A stretch of DNA of 64,000 nt from Daphnia pulex (GCF_021134715.1 NC_060018.1:11797501-11861500), one strand, 5' to 3'. Counted from the first letter of the stretch, positions 1 to 12,508 are shown. Program-made: numbers and translations. The notes: generated by a model from the sequence alone, not told the origin.

Positions 1-1933
1 AACCTACTTTAAAGACACTTGATGTAAGCTTTCCATATTCCCCAACTTTATACACTTTTTAATGAGTAAAATATCAATACAGAATTTTTCCAAATTGTTC
101 TACTATTTAGGAAATAGAATTTAAGGATATTGCAACTTTTTTGTATGTAAAGAAAAGGTCGGAGAAATCACAATGGGAAAAGTTTTTTATAAATCTGCTT
201 TTTAAATTCATAGACATTTAAAGTTCCCTGTTTATATTAATTCCTTAAATTAATTTGATGTTGAAGAATAAACTGGCTCACTTCTTTGCAATTTGATGAT
301 TTTTTCTTGCTAGGCAGCTTCGCGTTCTGTATTTGCTTTCTTAATAATATCAGCTTTTAAGAGTTAAGATAACTTAAACAAGAATCAAATATTAAATTCA
401 AAGAAACGAATCGCCATGCTTAAAAAGAACTTTGCGCGAATTAGAATCTTATCGATTCATACCTATTTATTGTTATAGATCAGATGCATAGAATATGAGA
501 CTCGCACATGATTGTGGTGTATCATTGTCTACCCGTCAGGGGATCGCCTTGATGTCATGACACATAAACACATGAACAATACATCTCTTACCGGAGGGGT
601 TTGTTTTCAATAAGAGTCACTTTATTTAGAGGCAGGGTCTGCGTGTATTTACCATCCTCACACGAGTTAACAAGCATAGCTATGGTACAAGAGACAGAAC
701 TAGATGGAGAGGATAGCAGATGACGGCGCTTGTCAGATAGACAGCGTTGCCAGATAGCACATAGTGGATGGAGGAGAGAAAAAGGCATTGCGCATTAATG
801 CGCAATATCCTACATTTATTTGGTGATTATTGTTTTGAAGTTCATTGTACAAAAAAAGTTTACCTTTAATTGAAAATAGAACAACAATGATGTCAGTTCA
901 ATAGTACCTCCCTCTACAATCATTTTGGCGAATAATAAACACAAATTAGAAAAATAAGTTTGAGACTGTTATGTTGAAATTTCAAATTAAATAAGTTTAT
1001 TTTGCCTTAACAGTTAAGTTGATCATAATCAGAGTTTCGAGAAAAGGTCGACACACTGAGTTCCCATATAAGATATAAGAATGTATACCACTATATACCA
1101 AATACCATACCCATATACCATATGACACCACCAGGTGGCGCTACGCTACACTTTGCTCCGTAACGTTGCGTTAGTGGCAGTGTGAAAGCACCTTTAGAAT
1201 GAATCGGAAGAAATTTACTAGGTTCAATTGAGTTCTTCCATAAACTACACTCGCTAACCTAATATGACAAAAATGGGTGTAAAAAATTCAGAGAGCTCTA
1301 ACTTCATTAGAAAACAGAATTATATCTATCAAGGTAGTCAATTAAGTTGCACTAAAGTCCAGTCCAGCGTGATAGGGATCCAAATTATTCAAGTTACAAA
1401 ACTGGTTTAAAGATTTTGAACGCATGGTTTTCAACCTGTTTATCCTTGTTCAATAAATTTTGACACATCCTACAATCTTTGCACAAAAAACCTTTCACAC
1501 GAACTCAGATCGCCACAAGCATTTCCAGCAGCAGAGTGAAATTGACAGAAGATAACAGATGAAAATAAACATCTGCAGTCCTACTGCTTAAATTACACCA
1601 AAAGCCTGGGTTTGCGCGAGTTGTGCATGACCCACACAAAACACAACGCATTTTAGTTAAGCAAGGCTCACGGCATACTCTTAAATTTTTCTTGAGGAAA
1701 TTTTGCTGCAAAAGCTTCTTATTTCGAATTTTTCCCCTGGAAGAAAATTAAGAAACTTTAAAAATAACGGATTAAAATTTAAAAACGTTAAAGTTTTTAC
1801 GTTAAACTACAGGTAGCTGCTTTTAGACCCATTTGGTCATCAAGTCATCCTTTTCGCCGTATAGATCGTTGTCATTCCTGCCATCTAGATTTTAAAGGAT
1901 AAATATTATTAACAAGAAAACAAAAGAATTACG
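1..1933. other. Intergenic, AT-rich, no gene seen
   Basis: I see no supportable exon here. Open frames are short and show no family resemblance. The stretch around 1080-1110 has several near-copies of a short ATACCATAT-like string, which looks like simple local duplication. Confidence 0.5.
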
Positions 1934-2717
1934 TTATTTGTAACTTATACAATGGTTTCTTATCAGGATACGAGTGGCAGCTTCAGCTGCTTCTTCCGCT
2001 TTCTTTTTCTCCACCTTCTTCTGTATCTTCTTCTGCATTTTCTTCTCCTTTTTCTTCTTAAAAAATGCAAACCTTTGCTCTTGATTGATCATTTTGGCAC
2101 TGACGATTGGACGATCAGCTACAGCTGCCAATGGTAAATGCGACGCGGTTTCCACAACCAGATCTGGATCTTTCCGTGTAATTTTGACGGGTGGTAGGTA
2201 ATCAGCGTACGTCTCAGAAACTTCCGCGTTCTCTTCGACTTTTTCGTTATGTCTTTTCTGTGGTTTATGATACCGCACATGCTGTGGTTGTTGGAAGTTT
2301 TGAAGGTGCCTAGGCCTCATATTACCAGATGCCATTGGACGAACTGCGGCATTCAACGGCTATTGATTAGCGCTCTTCTGCATTTGCGTCTGCATCACGC
2401 AACACGCAACTCCAGCTCTTGTAACAGTGTTCTGCAAAACGAAAAATCATTTTGATAATACAAGTTTTAGACTAAAATAGTTTCTTTCTTACCGGTAGAG
2501 CATTTTGACTTCAAGCATAGCCTCTGTTGCTCGATATGCAGCAATTTTTGAAATTTCTGGAAGTTTAGCGGGTGTTGAAGCTGCTGAGGCCTTGACTGAC
2601 CAGATGCCATTGGTTGAATTCCAGTATAACACACTTGTTGATTCGTACTGTTCTGCATTTTCATCTGCACCAAGAGACCTCCAGCTCTACCTTTAACAAT
2701 TCTCTGCAAATCCTATC
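1934..2717 (-). pseudogene. Decayed unit with two homologous exons, Lys-rich tail
   Basis: Two minus-strand exon-like blocks lie just downstream of the DUF4806-like gene. The first (about 2701-2494) follows a TTTGCAG acceptor and ends at a GTAAG donor. The second (about 2434-1934) follows a matching TTTTGCAG acceptor. They are clearly related: both share the order RAG-, MQ-rich, SxNQ, then PMASG and RPxxLQ. The second block has an in-frame TAG just after its ANQ motif, and splicing the first block to the second also gives an early stop. Downstream of the TAG a 140-codon frame continues and ends in a basic helix of repeated KKK, MQKK and KVEKKK runs. I do not recognise the family. It may be a remnant gene, or alternative 3' exons of the upstream gene. 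Confidence 0.35.
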
Positions 2718-2785
2718 AAAGAGAATATTTCACTTACTATGCAAATACAAGACAAAAACAATGTTTTGTATAGGGGAGAACGGGG

Positions 2786-4701
2786 TCATGATGGATACAG
2801 GTCATATTGCAATACGGCAAAAACAATCTTGGCCATTGAAGTGGTTTTGTTGTGTTTCTCTAAAACAGCCGTCATCACTGCTGTAAATGAAAGAACAAAT
2901 CGAAAAATGGGCATTAAAACATTCGTTAGTAGGGTGCTATTGACCACAGTACAAACCTCCGAAAATTGAAAGAATGTTGACGAGAGGGCAAATACCCGGC
3001 CGCGAATCTTTGGTACGCGTCTTCCACTGCATCTTCGTGCAGATTTCACGGGTCATCAAGCAGTCCATTATTCTTTTAGCTAAAGTTGAACAGTACGAAA
3101 TGTGACCGAGATCCGTAATTTGGACCGCGCACTAAATGTAAAGCAAAGTAAAATGATCTGACTGGCACAATGCGATGTAATAATATAATAATTAGACCTA
3201 CCAGACTAACGGATAGATCCAAATCAATTAGAGCAGTGTTGAGTATCATGACGTCTTCTAACCGGTTCAAAGGAAGACTTAAGTTTCGGTCTACCGTTTT
3301 CCGAAAGTGATCCATGTTTTTATCGAGACATGTTTCTATAAATTTTTTTGACGGAATCAAATGCTTCAGTAATGAATTAGTGGCATTTATGCCCTGCAAC
3401 ACTTGGGCTTTCCAAGCTGCATCATCTAAAATGAATTACGAAAAAGGGACATATCAAGTATAGTAAGAAGAAAGATAAATATTAAGAAGGAAACACGCCA
3501 TAAATACCAGAAGTGTTTGTTGGAATATTGTTCTGAACTGCAATTCCGGTCTCACCATTGGAAACACTATTTCGTTTTTCTAAAGCCGTTACTCCCGTAA
3601 ATCTCGTTTCGGAATTTTTACGATTAGAACTTGCGTTCGGTTCACTGTCAAGAGAAATCACGGATTGATTTCTACTATGAGTAGAATTTCGCTCATCGTC
3701 CGTTCCCTTTGATGCTGCTCCTTTCTTACTGACAATTGTTCGAGGCTTTTTCGCAATATTTCCACAAGTAGTAGGAAAAGGCTTGCTACCAGAACCAGCT
3801 AAATACCAAAATAAACAAAATAATTTTAGCAAGAATTTGATAATGAATGTGAAAATAATTACGTCTATTATTAGGAGTACTTGCAGAAAAGCTTCTAGAC
3901 AAGTTTTTGGAGTTATCCATTCTTTTCGCTAGCTGCATAAGGGCGTGCGAACTTGTATCACCATTAGAGCCTTATGAAAAATAAAGGCAAACATTGATAA
4001 CTTTAATTAAATTAGTTGAAGAAATCACCTTATATTAAAAATTACATACAAAAAGAGAGCTCTTTCGGAGGTCGTTCCCAGGATTCGAGGCTCTCGTTGC
4101 TTCCTAGCTGAGTTTCTTGCAAGGTGTTTAAAACTTTACTAATTTCATTCTCAACTTCTTCATAAGGAACTACACATGGACAAAAATATAATTCGGGAAT
4201 AAATTACAGCACTTTAGACGAAGGTAAGAAATTTTTTTACAGAACTTACCAGGGCATTCAGTGGTAAGATCCATTATGTCGTATTCTACAAAAGTCAGCT
4301 CAGGGTACCTGCGCTTTTTGAAATTAATCAAAAGCCATTCCCAAGTGTAGAGTCCGTTGACATTAAAGTCAGGATGGGGATGAAGAAAATATTTGAAATC
4401 TACATCTACCCAATCTTTTGGCACCAAGGATACAAGTTCAAACGACTTCCCATCAGGCCCGGTTGGATCAATGGAGACCACGTGAAAAAGCAGCTCTTGA
4501 CTTGACGATCCTGGAGGAAGGCCAATCGTGGGATACGTCCCTCGAAATGGGCCTCCATTGTAACGACTACCTGGCTGCATTTTAAAACAAAGTAACATTT
4601 TTTTACCCACTCACAAAAAAAACTTTTAAGTTGAAATTCGAACTCACTTGCTTTGCCAATTTCAGAAGAGGAGACGAGCTGGTACCGTCAAAATTCGCCA
4701 T
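2786..4701 (-). CDS. DUF4806-like protein, 463 aa, 8 exons
   Basis: Exons on the minus strand are 4701-4648, 4574-4250, 4169-4050, 3970-3863, 3798-3508, 3425-3202, 3131-2957 and 2880-2786. All junctions are GT/AG and phases agree, giving 464 codons with the stop. Residues about 19-125 form a conserved-looking N-terminal block (PGSRYNGGPF, then WVDVDFKYFLHPHPDF and TWEWLLINFKKRRYPEL) whose family I do not know. The middle is Ser/Asn/Lys-rich and probably disordered. The C-terminal 140 residues (LPLNRLEDVMILNTAL, then HISYCSTLAKRIMDCLM, then W and a final helix) match my recollection of DUF4806, a domain frequent in arthropods. Molecular function is unknown. The start ATG is the first in frame. 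The 968-bp palindrome at 4861-5828 lies 160 bp upstream of it. Confidence 0.65.
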
Positions 4702-4860
4702 TGTGATTTCTTCTTGGTAGACTGCCCCGAGAGTTATACGTGTAATGAACGCGTTTCTGAATGAAAGAAGACAACGGATCAGATTGCGCACTTTTACAAC
4801 TTAGGGGGGGGGGACTATTGTTCTAGTCACGCTTTAATCGATTAATCAGTATGATTAATA

Positions 4861-5828
4861 GATAATGATTAACAAGCGATCCACGAATCAAGTAGACCAA
4901 AATCCCGGAGCGGCTTTCCAGATCTAAATCCGGAAAAGGCCTTAAAAATAAAAAAAAAATATAATCATGTTTGTCTCTGCACGCCGGATTTACCTGCGTT
5001 TGCAGAAAGACGAATTTCCCACCCGTTTACGAGATATTAAGCGTTAAAGTGTGGGTTTTTTTAATTTTGTCAGAAATGGGGGGTGCTTTTACATCGCTTT
5101 TCGGAAAAGCGGGGGAGCTAGAGTAAAAACTAATTTTATAGAAAGGTTTATTGCTATCTCAACGACCAAAATCCAAAAGGAATTTTCTTTCCGGATTTTA
5201 TTGGTTGAGTTATGACTAATTTCCTGAGAGGCTCATTTTTCCCTTTTCCCTCTCTGTCTGGCAGCCATTTTTATTGTACTCTCCTCCGCGCCCCTTGCGG
5301 AAGCCAGCTTGGTTCCTATAAATATGAAGGCCGATATGACTTCTATGGGTCTAAAATGAAGGCCAACAGATAAAACCTTCTGCTTGCTTCCGCAAGGAGC
5401 GCGGCGGAGAGTACAAAAAAATGGCTGCCAGACAGAGAGGGAAAAGGGAAAAATGAGCCTCTCAGTAAATGTGCCATATCTCAACCAATAAAATCCGGAA
5501 AGAAAATTCCTTTTGGATTTTGTTAGTTGAGATAGCAATAAACCTTTTTATACAATTAGTTTTTTCTATAGCTCCTTCGCTTTTCAGAAAAGCGATGTAA
5601 AAGCACCCCCCATTTCTGACAAAATTAAAAAAACCCACACTTTAACGCTTAATATCTCGTAAACGGGTGGGAAATTCGTCTTTCTGCAAACGCAGGTAAA
5701 TTCGGCGTGCAGAGACGAACATGATTATATTTTTTTTATATTTTTAAGGCCTTTTCCGGATTTAGATCTGGAAAGCCGCTCCGGGATTTTGGTCTACTTG
5801 ATTCGTGGATCGCTTGTTAATCAGTATC
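4861..5828. repeat. 968-bp imperfect palindrome (foldback element)
   Basis: The left arm 4861-5304 is the reverse complement of the right arm 5386-5828, with scattered mismatches, around a spacer of 81 bp at 5305-5385. The spacer carries two ATGAAGGCC copies. An 11-bp direct repeat, CAGTATGATTA, lies outside both arms at 4847-4857 and 5841-5851, and could be a target-site trace or part of the element ends. There is no coding sequence beyond frames mirrored between the arms. It lies between the starts of the DUF4806-like gene and the TNP2-like gene. Confidence 0.85.
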
Positions 5829-5959
5829 ATTAACAGTTAACAGTATGATTACAGCTTACAGCGGCTATTCCCTGAACTTCGTAGACTGTGGTTGAAGTGA
5901 AAAACAACCTATGATTGAAGTGATTCTCTGAATTTTCCATTTAGTTTTGGGGCAGGAAT

Positions 5960-8900
5960 ATGGCTTTGAACTCTTTCAGGGAAAATAGCATCAAACTGTC
6001 GGATGATGAGATCGAAAAAGTTCTTAATGATTATTATAATAGAAAACGCCCGATAAGTGAACTGTCAAAAAAATATGCATCAAAATTACGCCGCAGAGCT
6101 AATGAGATTGTGGAAGTTTGGCAAAATCAGGGAGTTCCCCACAATTTTTGGGTGAATATGAAGAGCCACCCTGACTTGGTGTCTAAATTGCAATTGAAAC
6201 CAGAAGCAGATACGATGCGTCAATCGCAAAATGAGGTAAACGAATGACACAATCAATCAAAAATATTTTTGCTCACTATAATTTGTAATTGGGTCTTTCA
6301 CTTTATAGTTGTTTGTTCCTGGAACATTGGATGACAATCCTAGTGATGACTGTACAGATAGTGTGACGGACGGAAACGTAGATTTTGACCCTGATATACA
6401 AAGTTAGCATGAAAGTCAAAATTTATAAAAAAATCGTAGCTATAATTTATTTAATCATATTTTAGATTCAAGAGAAGCAGATAACTTCAAACTGAATTCA
6501 ATCACAATGTTACAGCTGCTTAGACATTTCGCTGTCTATACTAATCAAAAACAGAAACACATGACGTACCTGTTGACACTGTTTAAACTTTACGAGCCTA
6601 TCCCCTGTTATTCATTGCTGCCAAGCACAGGAAAGGAGTTGTTAAAAATTGATGGTAGTGACTGGCCTATCACTTCAAATGAATCAACACCACGAAAGCT
6701 GCCTGCAGCAATTCCAATAAATGAGGGCCATTATATTCATTTTGGGATTGAGAATGCTTTAAATGGCTCCTCTGTTGGCCTCATTCATCGCGATGCGGAC
6801 CTGATCCAATTTGTTGACTTATATCGCAAACAACCAGGTCTTCTACCGGAAAAATTACGTGATAGGGTAAGATTAGTAGATTACGTTTATAAGGCTGTTC
6901 ATCTTGATATATATAATATATCTAAGTAACCGAGGGACTGTTCACTCTTTTTACCAATTATAATCTCCGGAGAAAATAGAATTTTTCCTCAACTTTTTCC
7001 AGCAAACTGAGTGGCCTTTCCAAATATTTTCTTATTTTTCCTATTTTTTTCCGGACGATTTTTTTAGATTCAGGCTTTTGACTACAAATTACAAAGTGAG
7101 AGAGCGAAGGGTATGCTCCGAGATGAATTCATCGATGAAGAAGAAATGACTGATGCAGCTGGTATTCCTCATTACGAAATAGATATCAACATTGACGAGG
7201 CAAAACTGAACGAGGATAAAAATGCTGCTACCATTACACCCATTCTTGGACGAATACATTCCGTTCGCCCAACAGCTTCATCTGGAATAGGTACCGAAAT
7301 TCTGCTTGCCACCTCTGTATTTGTTATTGGATTATACAGTACCTACCAGAAGTTTGGAAACGCGCGAGAGGAGCGGAGAGAAGCTTATGTAAAAAGCCGA
7401 TTTTCGCCGCGTTCCCCAAAAATCGGGTTTTTGACGGAGGGTGTTGAAATTTTTTTTGGAAGTAGCCATAATAGTTGGCTACTCCCTGATTTTTTTTCAG
7501 ATTTTTATATCTAAGGGGAGGGCAGCTACAAATGGATCCAAAAATTTGGAAACACGCTGTAGAAGCGTATTAAAAAGTGGCTACTTTGCCGCTCTCTAAT
7601 TAGGGAAAAAATAGCCCTACAAACACGCCAAAAAAAGCAAAATAAAGAGCTTCGTTAGCTCTATGACAAGTGTCATTTTCAAATTTTTTGAGTTTCATTT
7701 AATATAATGAATTTTAAATTGAAAATGAGATTTGTCATTTTTGCCCATTTCTCCCCTTCTATCCCACCCCGCGGTGTTGTCGCGATTTCTCCTTTGTTTC
7801 ATTTTCGTAGGAAGGGTAAATATCGCCTACTAGAGCAAAGGCGAAAATTTCCCCCCTCCGAAAATGAAACAAAGGAGAAATCGCGACAACACCGCGGGGT
7901 GGGATAGAAGGGGAGAAATGGGCAAAAATGACAAATCTCATTTTCAATTTAAAATTCATTATATTAAATGAAACTCAAAAAATTTGAAAATGACACTTGT
8001 CATAGAGCTAACGAAGCTCTTTATTTTGCTTTTTTTGGCGTGTTTGTAGGGCTATTTTTTCCCTAATTAGAGAGCGGCAAAGTAGCCACTTTTTAATACG
8101 CTTCTACAGCGTGTTTCCAAATTTTTGGATCCATTTGTAGCTGCCCTCCCCTTAGATATAAAAATCTGAAAAAAAATCAGGAAGTAGCCAACTATTATGG
8201 CTACTTCCAAAAAAAATTTCAACACCCTCCGTCAAAAACCCGATTTTTGGGGAACGCGGCGAAAATCGGCTTTTTACATAAGCTTCTCTCCGCTCCTCTC
8301 GCGCGTTTCCAAACTTCTGGTAGGTACTGTATGTTGGTAGGGGAAAGCCCGATGATATCTCTAGCTTTCTGTATAATCTTGTCCTTGAATTTTGTCGTTT
8401 GTCGCCCTCAAATTGTGACAACGTATGTACTAATGGACGCGGTTTTACTGCTTCACTCCGCTGCATAATAGCAGATGGTCCCATGAGATCGTATTTGAAA
8501 CGTACTAAGGGTCACTCTGGTTATTGGTCATGCGATCGTTGTATTCAGACGGGGGACATGGTTAATCGAGCAATTTTATTAAAAAATGTAAATGCTCCAA
8601 AGAGAACGGACACTGATTTTTTGACGTATCACGCCAGTAAGTTTTCTGCCGACGACCACTTAAAAGATCCAACTGATATAAGTCCGTTTGTAGAAATGTA
8701 TTTCCCAATGGTGACAGGCTTCGTAATTGATCCTATGCACACAGCAGTTGAAGGGGCTTTTGGACGTAGACTTGAAGGGTTTATATTTGTTTCGGGGGAA
8801 GGCAAACTCTCTAGTGCTCAAGTAGCTGAAGCTGACCGTCGAATGGGTCATTTAAATTTTTGTCGCCCTTATGGTTTCGATCGTTCCGTCGGGAAACTTT

Positions 8901-9805
8901 CCACCTGCAGAAATTTCAAAACTCATGTGAAGCGCAACATTTTGTATTATTTCCTGTATCCACTTTTTAAAGGGATTCTAAGCGATGAAGATCTGGAACA
9001 TATAATGTTGTTACAATACGGGATGTTGCTCTTGGGTTCATTCAACCGAAAACCAGTTTCTAGTACAAATATCGCGGAAGCTAAGAAAACTTTCAATCAA
9101 TATTCTGTGGGTCTCACTGAGCTCGGTATACCATGCAGGTTTGTGAGCCATCAGGTGACTCATTTGTGGGAGGACGTACAAAAATATCAGTGTGGCGTTG
9201 AAACGAATAGTGCTTTCCCTTTTGAGAGTTTTCAAGGCTTTTTTCGACGGTGCTTACGTAGTGGTAATCTACAAGCCGAACAAATTCGAAACCGCTGTAT
9301 CGAAAAGAGTAAATACCAATTACCAACAACATCGTGTGGAATGATAATTGAAAACAAATTGCAACTTACTATTGAAGCAAAGACTTTGAATAAGAAATCA
9401 AACAAACTTTTGCAATTGGTACATAGAGGTAATCGCTGGCCAAAAAAGCTTGTTTTTACTGATTTTGTTCTGAGTGATACGTTTCCCAACAACGTATTTT
9501 TATCAAATTCATTCGATGCCTTTGTATGCGTCGATATTGCTATTAAGAATGGTATTACCCAAATAATTGCACACAAATTTCTCGAGCTTGTCAATGCATT
9601 CACATATCCTTATATTTCTTCCCGGTTTCATATCTTTTCTGGTTCAAATCTGAGCAGTGTTACGTTTCCCATGCGCCCCTCTGACGTTTTTTGTAAAGTT
9701 TTCGCTATTTCATTAAACCCATCCCCCCCAATATCTTTTGAAAATATCGAGCTCATTTGGTATTTAGCTCCCTTACTACACACATATGAAAACCGCAATC
9801 AATAA
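5960..9805 (+). pseudogene. TNP2/CACTA-type transposase gene, split by an insertion
   Basis: Exons are 5960-6235, 6309-6402, 6476 region (6466-6866) and 7068-9805; the last contains the 993-bp palindrome. Without the insert and one copy of TA the coding length is 2514 nt, 837 codons plus stop, with no other break. The protein resembles the TNP2-like transposases of EnSpm/CACTA-related animal elements. It has a block reading YIHFGIENAL then GLIHRDADLIQF, then VFVIGLY joined to GKPDD, then IADGPMRSYLK, KGHSGYWSCDRC (a zinc-binding pattern) and DPMHTAVEG, the usual central core. I found no CACTA-type inverted repeats near 5.9 or 9.9 kb, so this could be an old domesticated gene or an element whose ends are lost. 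An AATAAA lies at 9840. Confidence 0.75.
7337..8329. mobile_element. 993-bp palindromic TA-insertion element
   Basis: The arms 7337-7807 and 7859-8329 are 471 bp each and are near-perfect reverse complements around a 51-bp spacer. The ends read CAGTACCTACCAG and its complement. TA lies directly outside both ends (7335-7336 and 8330-8331), as expected for the Tc1/mariner target. It encodes no transposase; the only frames are mirror images of each other on the two strands. It is best read as a non-autonomous foldback or giant-TIR element mobilised by a mariner-type enzyme. It interrupts the TNP2-like gene. Confidence 0.88.
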
Positions 9806-12508
9806 ACACTCCTAAAATCTTCCCGGTAATACCATATTGAAATAAACATGTAAGCATTAAGAAATGTTTGACTTCTTTGCGTGTCTTGATTTGAACTTGC
9901 TTGTATAAGTACTAATCAGTTTCAAGTTATAAACGCATTTATAAGAAACAAATCCACGCATTTTTTATAAATTTTATAATTGAAAACATTGTGCAGCTTT
10001 ATATCGTAACGATCAGTGTAGTGGTTTGAGTGTTGGGTTGCGGTGCATGAGTTTAACGTTCAAATCCTTCGTCCGTCTGAAATTTTCAACATTTAATCAT
10101 TATGAAGAATTTAGAGTATTTTGAATGAAAGAGTAATAATGTGCGACTTTCATTTATTCTTATCTTTTATACATGCATATAAGTTACCAGTTTTGATTGC
10201 AGGAGTTGTTTTGTTGAAACTGTTGCAGTGGTTAGAGTGTCGTAAGATGGTAATGGCCTACGTTCGGTTTCTACTTCAGACAGTCAGGTTATTCTTGAGT
10301 CAACCAATATTGTTTGATTGACGACGATATGCGTCTTCCACAAAATAATTTTAAAGAGTTAAGACGGCCATTTTGACTAAAGGATCAACAGTTATCTCGT
10401 TTTGTGTGTTGTATTGTTTATCAATGTATATAAACAATATGTGGTCTGGTTGGCATAGTGGTTATAGCTTCGGTATGAGAAGCTAGGCAAAGCTCCTCGG
10501 TCTTAGGTTCGATTCCTGTCCTCGAAGTAGCTTTTTTCAAAGTCTTTGAGTTATTTGGCCTTCCAAATGAACAGGATTTTTTTATTTTAGCCATACAATA
10601 TTTGTAGCGAAAGCATTTATAAATACAAAATTTTATGTTTTAACATGACTTTAAACGGATTCTGATTTTAGTTATTGGATACCATATACATTGCATTTTT
10701 CATCCGTCATTGAAACGGAAAATTCTTTTTCGCAGTCAGCGCCCTTTTTTCTAACCACTCCTCTTCAAAAACGGAGAATTCATTCCAATAATGAATTAAA
10801 ATTGCGTTCTACATGCATGTGCTGATCCGACCGTATAACACAATGCGAAAATTCTCCTCGGGTGGACAAATGTAATAATTCCCTCAGTTCAGAAGAGAAA
10901 ATTTAATTTTTTTAATTTTTCATGTAGAATTTAGTGTTTTACATCACGTATAAACTTTTTATTGAGATCGCGTGATTATTTTGGATATTATCGCAAAATA
11001 AAAATAATAGGGGAGTTTGATGTATTTTTTTTCCATTTCAATAGCTATAAAATAACATCAAAACGTGATACCTTAATAAACAAATTAAAGATATAACTAG
11101 AGTTTTCATTCCTTTATGTTTATCGTAAAAATTACATTTTAATGTCAAGTACATTAAAAGATTTCAAAATACAAAAAAGTGTAGGGTTGGGTCAAATTGG
11201 ACAGCAGTTTTTGGGGTGTATTTGGACAACGCTAACTATATAGCAGTGGGGGGGGGCTTAGTAGGCTGAGGGCCCGAATTCGCGTAAAATGTCCAATCTA
11301 CCCAGCTCTTTACAGAAACACTCATAACTCTGGGTCATTCCGCTGAAATCAAATTAATTTTGGCGCTCGACATCACCGATTTTTTTAATTTTTTTACAGT
11401 GTGTTCATTGTGTTTGTTTAAAATTTTCTGTAAAGGGAAAAATTTTCCTGTTTACCGAATGGGAGATTAAAAAATCCCAAAGTTTTGGTTTTTTTAATTT
11501 AAAAAATTGATTTTTTTCGTTAAAAATCAATTTGTTCCAATACCGTTTGTGCTACAGATTTAAAAAACAGAGGAAAGATAGAGAATTTTTTTCTCTTTTT
11601 AATCATTTATTTGGAATTCAAATTAAATTTAAAAAAGTAAGGATATTGGGGTTTAAACATTAAAAAAAGGCCTTAGCAAAGATATGTTAACTTCGATTTG
11701 AAATTTTTTTTACTCATCAATAGCTCTAACGTGTGCGCATCTCGTGTAAAATTTTCAAGTTTTACCCACACTTTGTTAATTAGTTATGCATGTTTAAATA
11801 TTTTTCAATTCTCCGTTTCAATTGCACAGACCCCTTCACTGTCATGGCAGGGTGTCCCTAGAGATGCCACCGTTCCCGTTGAGTGGCGCTAGTGTTCTCT
11901 GTGCAAAAGATATGGCAAATAAATAAATATTTATTACCACCACCAAATCCAACCCAATCCACCATGTGGAACTTGAGCAAAATCAGTGTTAGCCTATATC
12001 CATCATCATTTTCAGCAGATAAAACTTTGATATCGTCTTTCCTATTTGTTTTCGACTGAAATAATGTTTTTTCCTTTTCTGATTCACCACCAGCTGCACC
12101 TTGTGCACTAGCCATCTGCATGAAAGCGAACAATGAGCATCTAACATTAACTTTTAGATATTAAACACGATTCTTAAATATTTGAATAACTATGTCATTT
12201 TAATCATTCATCAATGTGCAAAAAATAGTTTGGCTGAACAGTTCTTCTTTTTTAAAAATTACTTTTAAATCCAGTCACAAAACACTTGCCGCTTTTCTAA
12301 ATGACATATTTCAAACAATTCATCGGAATTTTCAAACTGAATAACCAAATACCATGAGTGCAAATGTGCTGGTAATCTCGTAAGAAAAATTAAAAATGTT
12401 TGATCTTGACTACTTCTCAAGGATGTCTACAAGCAACGTCCATATAACTATTGATCAAATTTGAATCAGAGCGAATCACTGAATCGTGAATCAAAAATAT
12501 TATTAGGG
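9806..12508. other. AT-rich intergenic, no gene seen
   Basis: No exon could be supported. It holds tRNA-promoter-like sequences (about 10020-10075 and 10440-10530), homopolymer-rich stretches and, near 11160-11300, a GGGTCAAATTGGAC / GTCCAATCTACCC inverted pair about 110 bp apart. Confidence 0.5.
10440..10531 (+). repeat. tRNA-like sequence (SINE head or tRNA pseudogene)
   Basis: It has an A-box-like TGGCATAGTGG at about 10450 and a B-box GGTTCGATTCC at about 10508, at tRNA spacing. The 5' and 3' ends do not pair as an acceptor stem, so it is not a working tRNA. A related arrangement occurs at 36003-36075, which fits a tRNA-derived SINE family. Confidence 0.5.

Noticed and set aside
7707-7959. 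Two opposite-strand 66-codon frames with nearly identical proteins
   Set aside because: They are mirror readings of the palindrome arms, not genes.
7338-8341. The 993-bp palindrome acting as a spliced intron
   Set aside because: The nearest GT/AG choices (donor after 7338, acceptor before 8341) put the downstream frame out of register, and the other acceptor gives an immediate stop.
10440-10531. Functional tRNA gene
   Set aside because: The A- and B-box are present but the acceptor stem does not pair and the anticodon arm is unclear.
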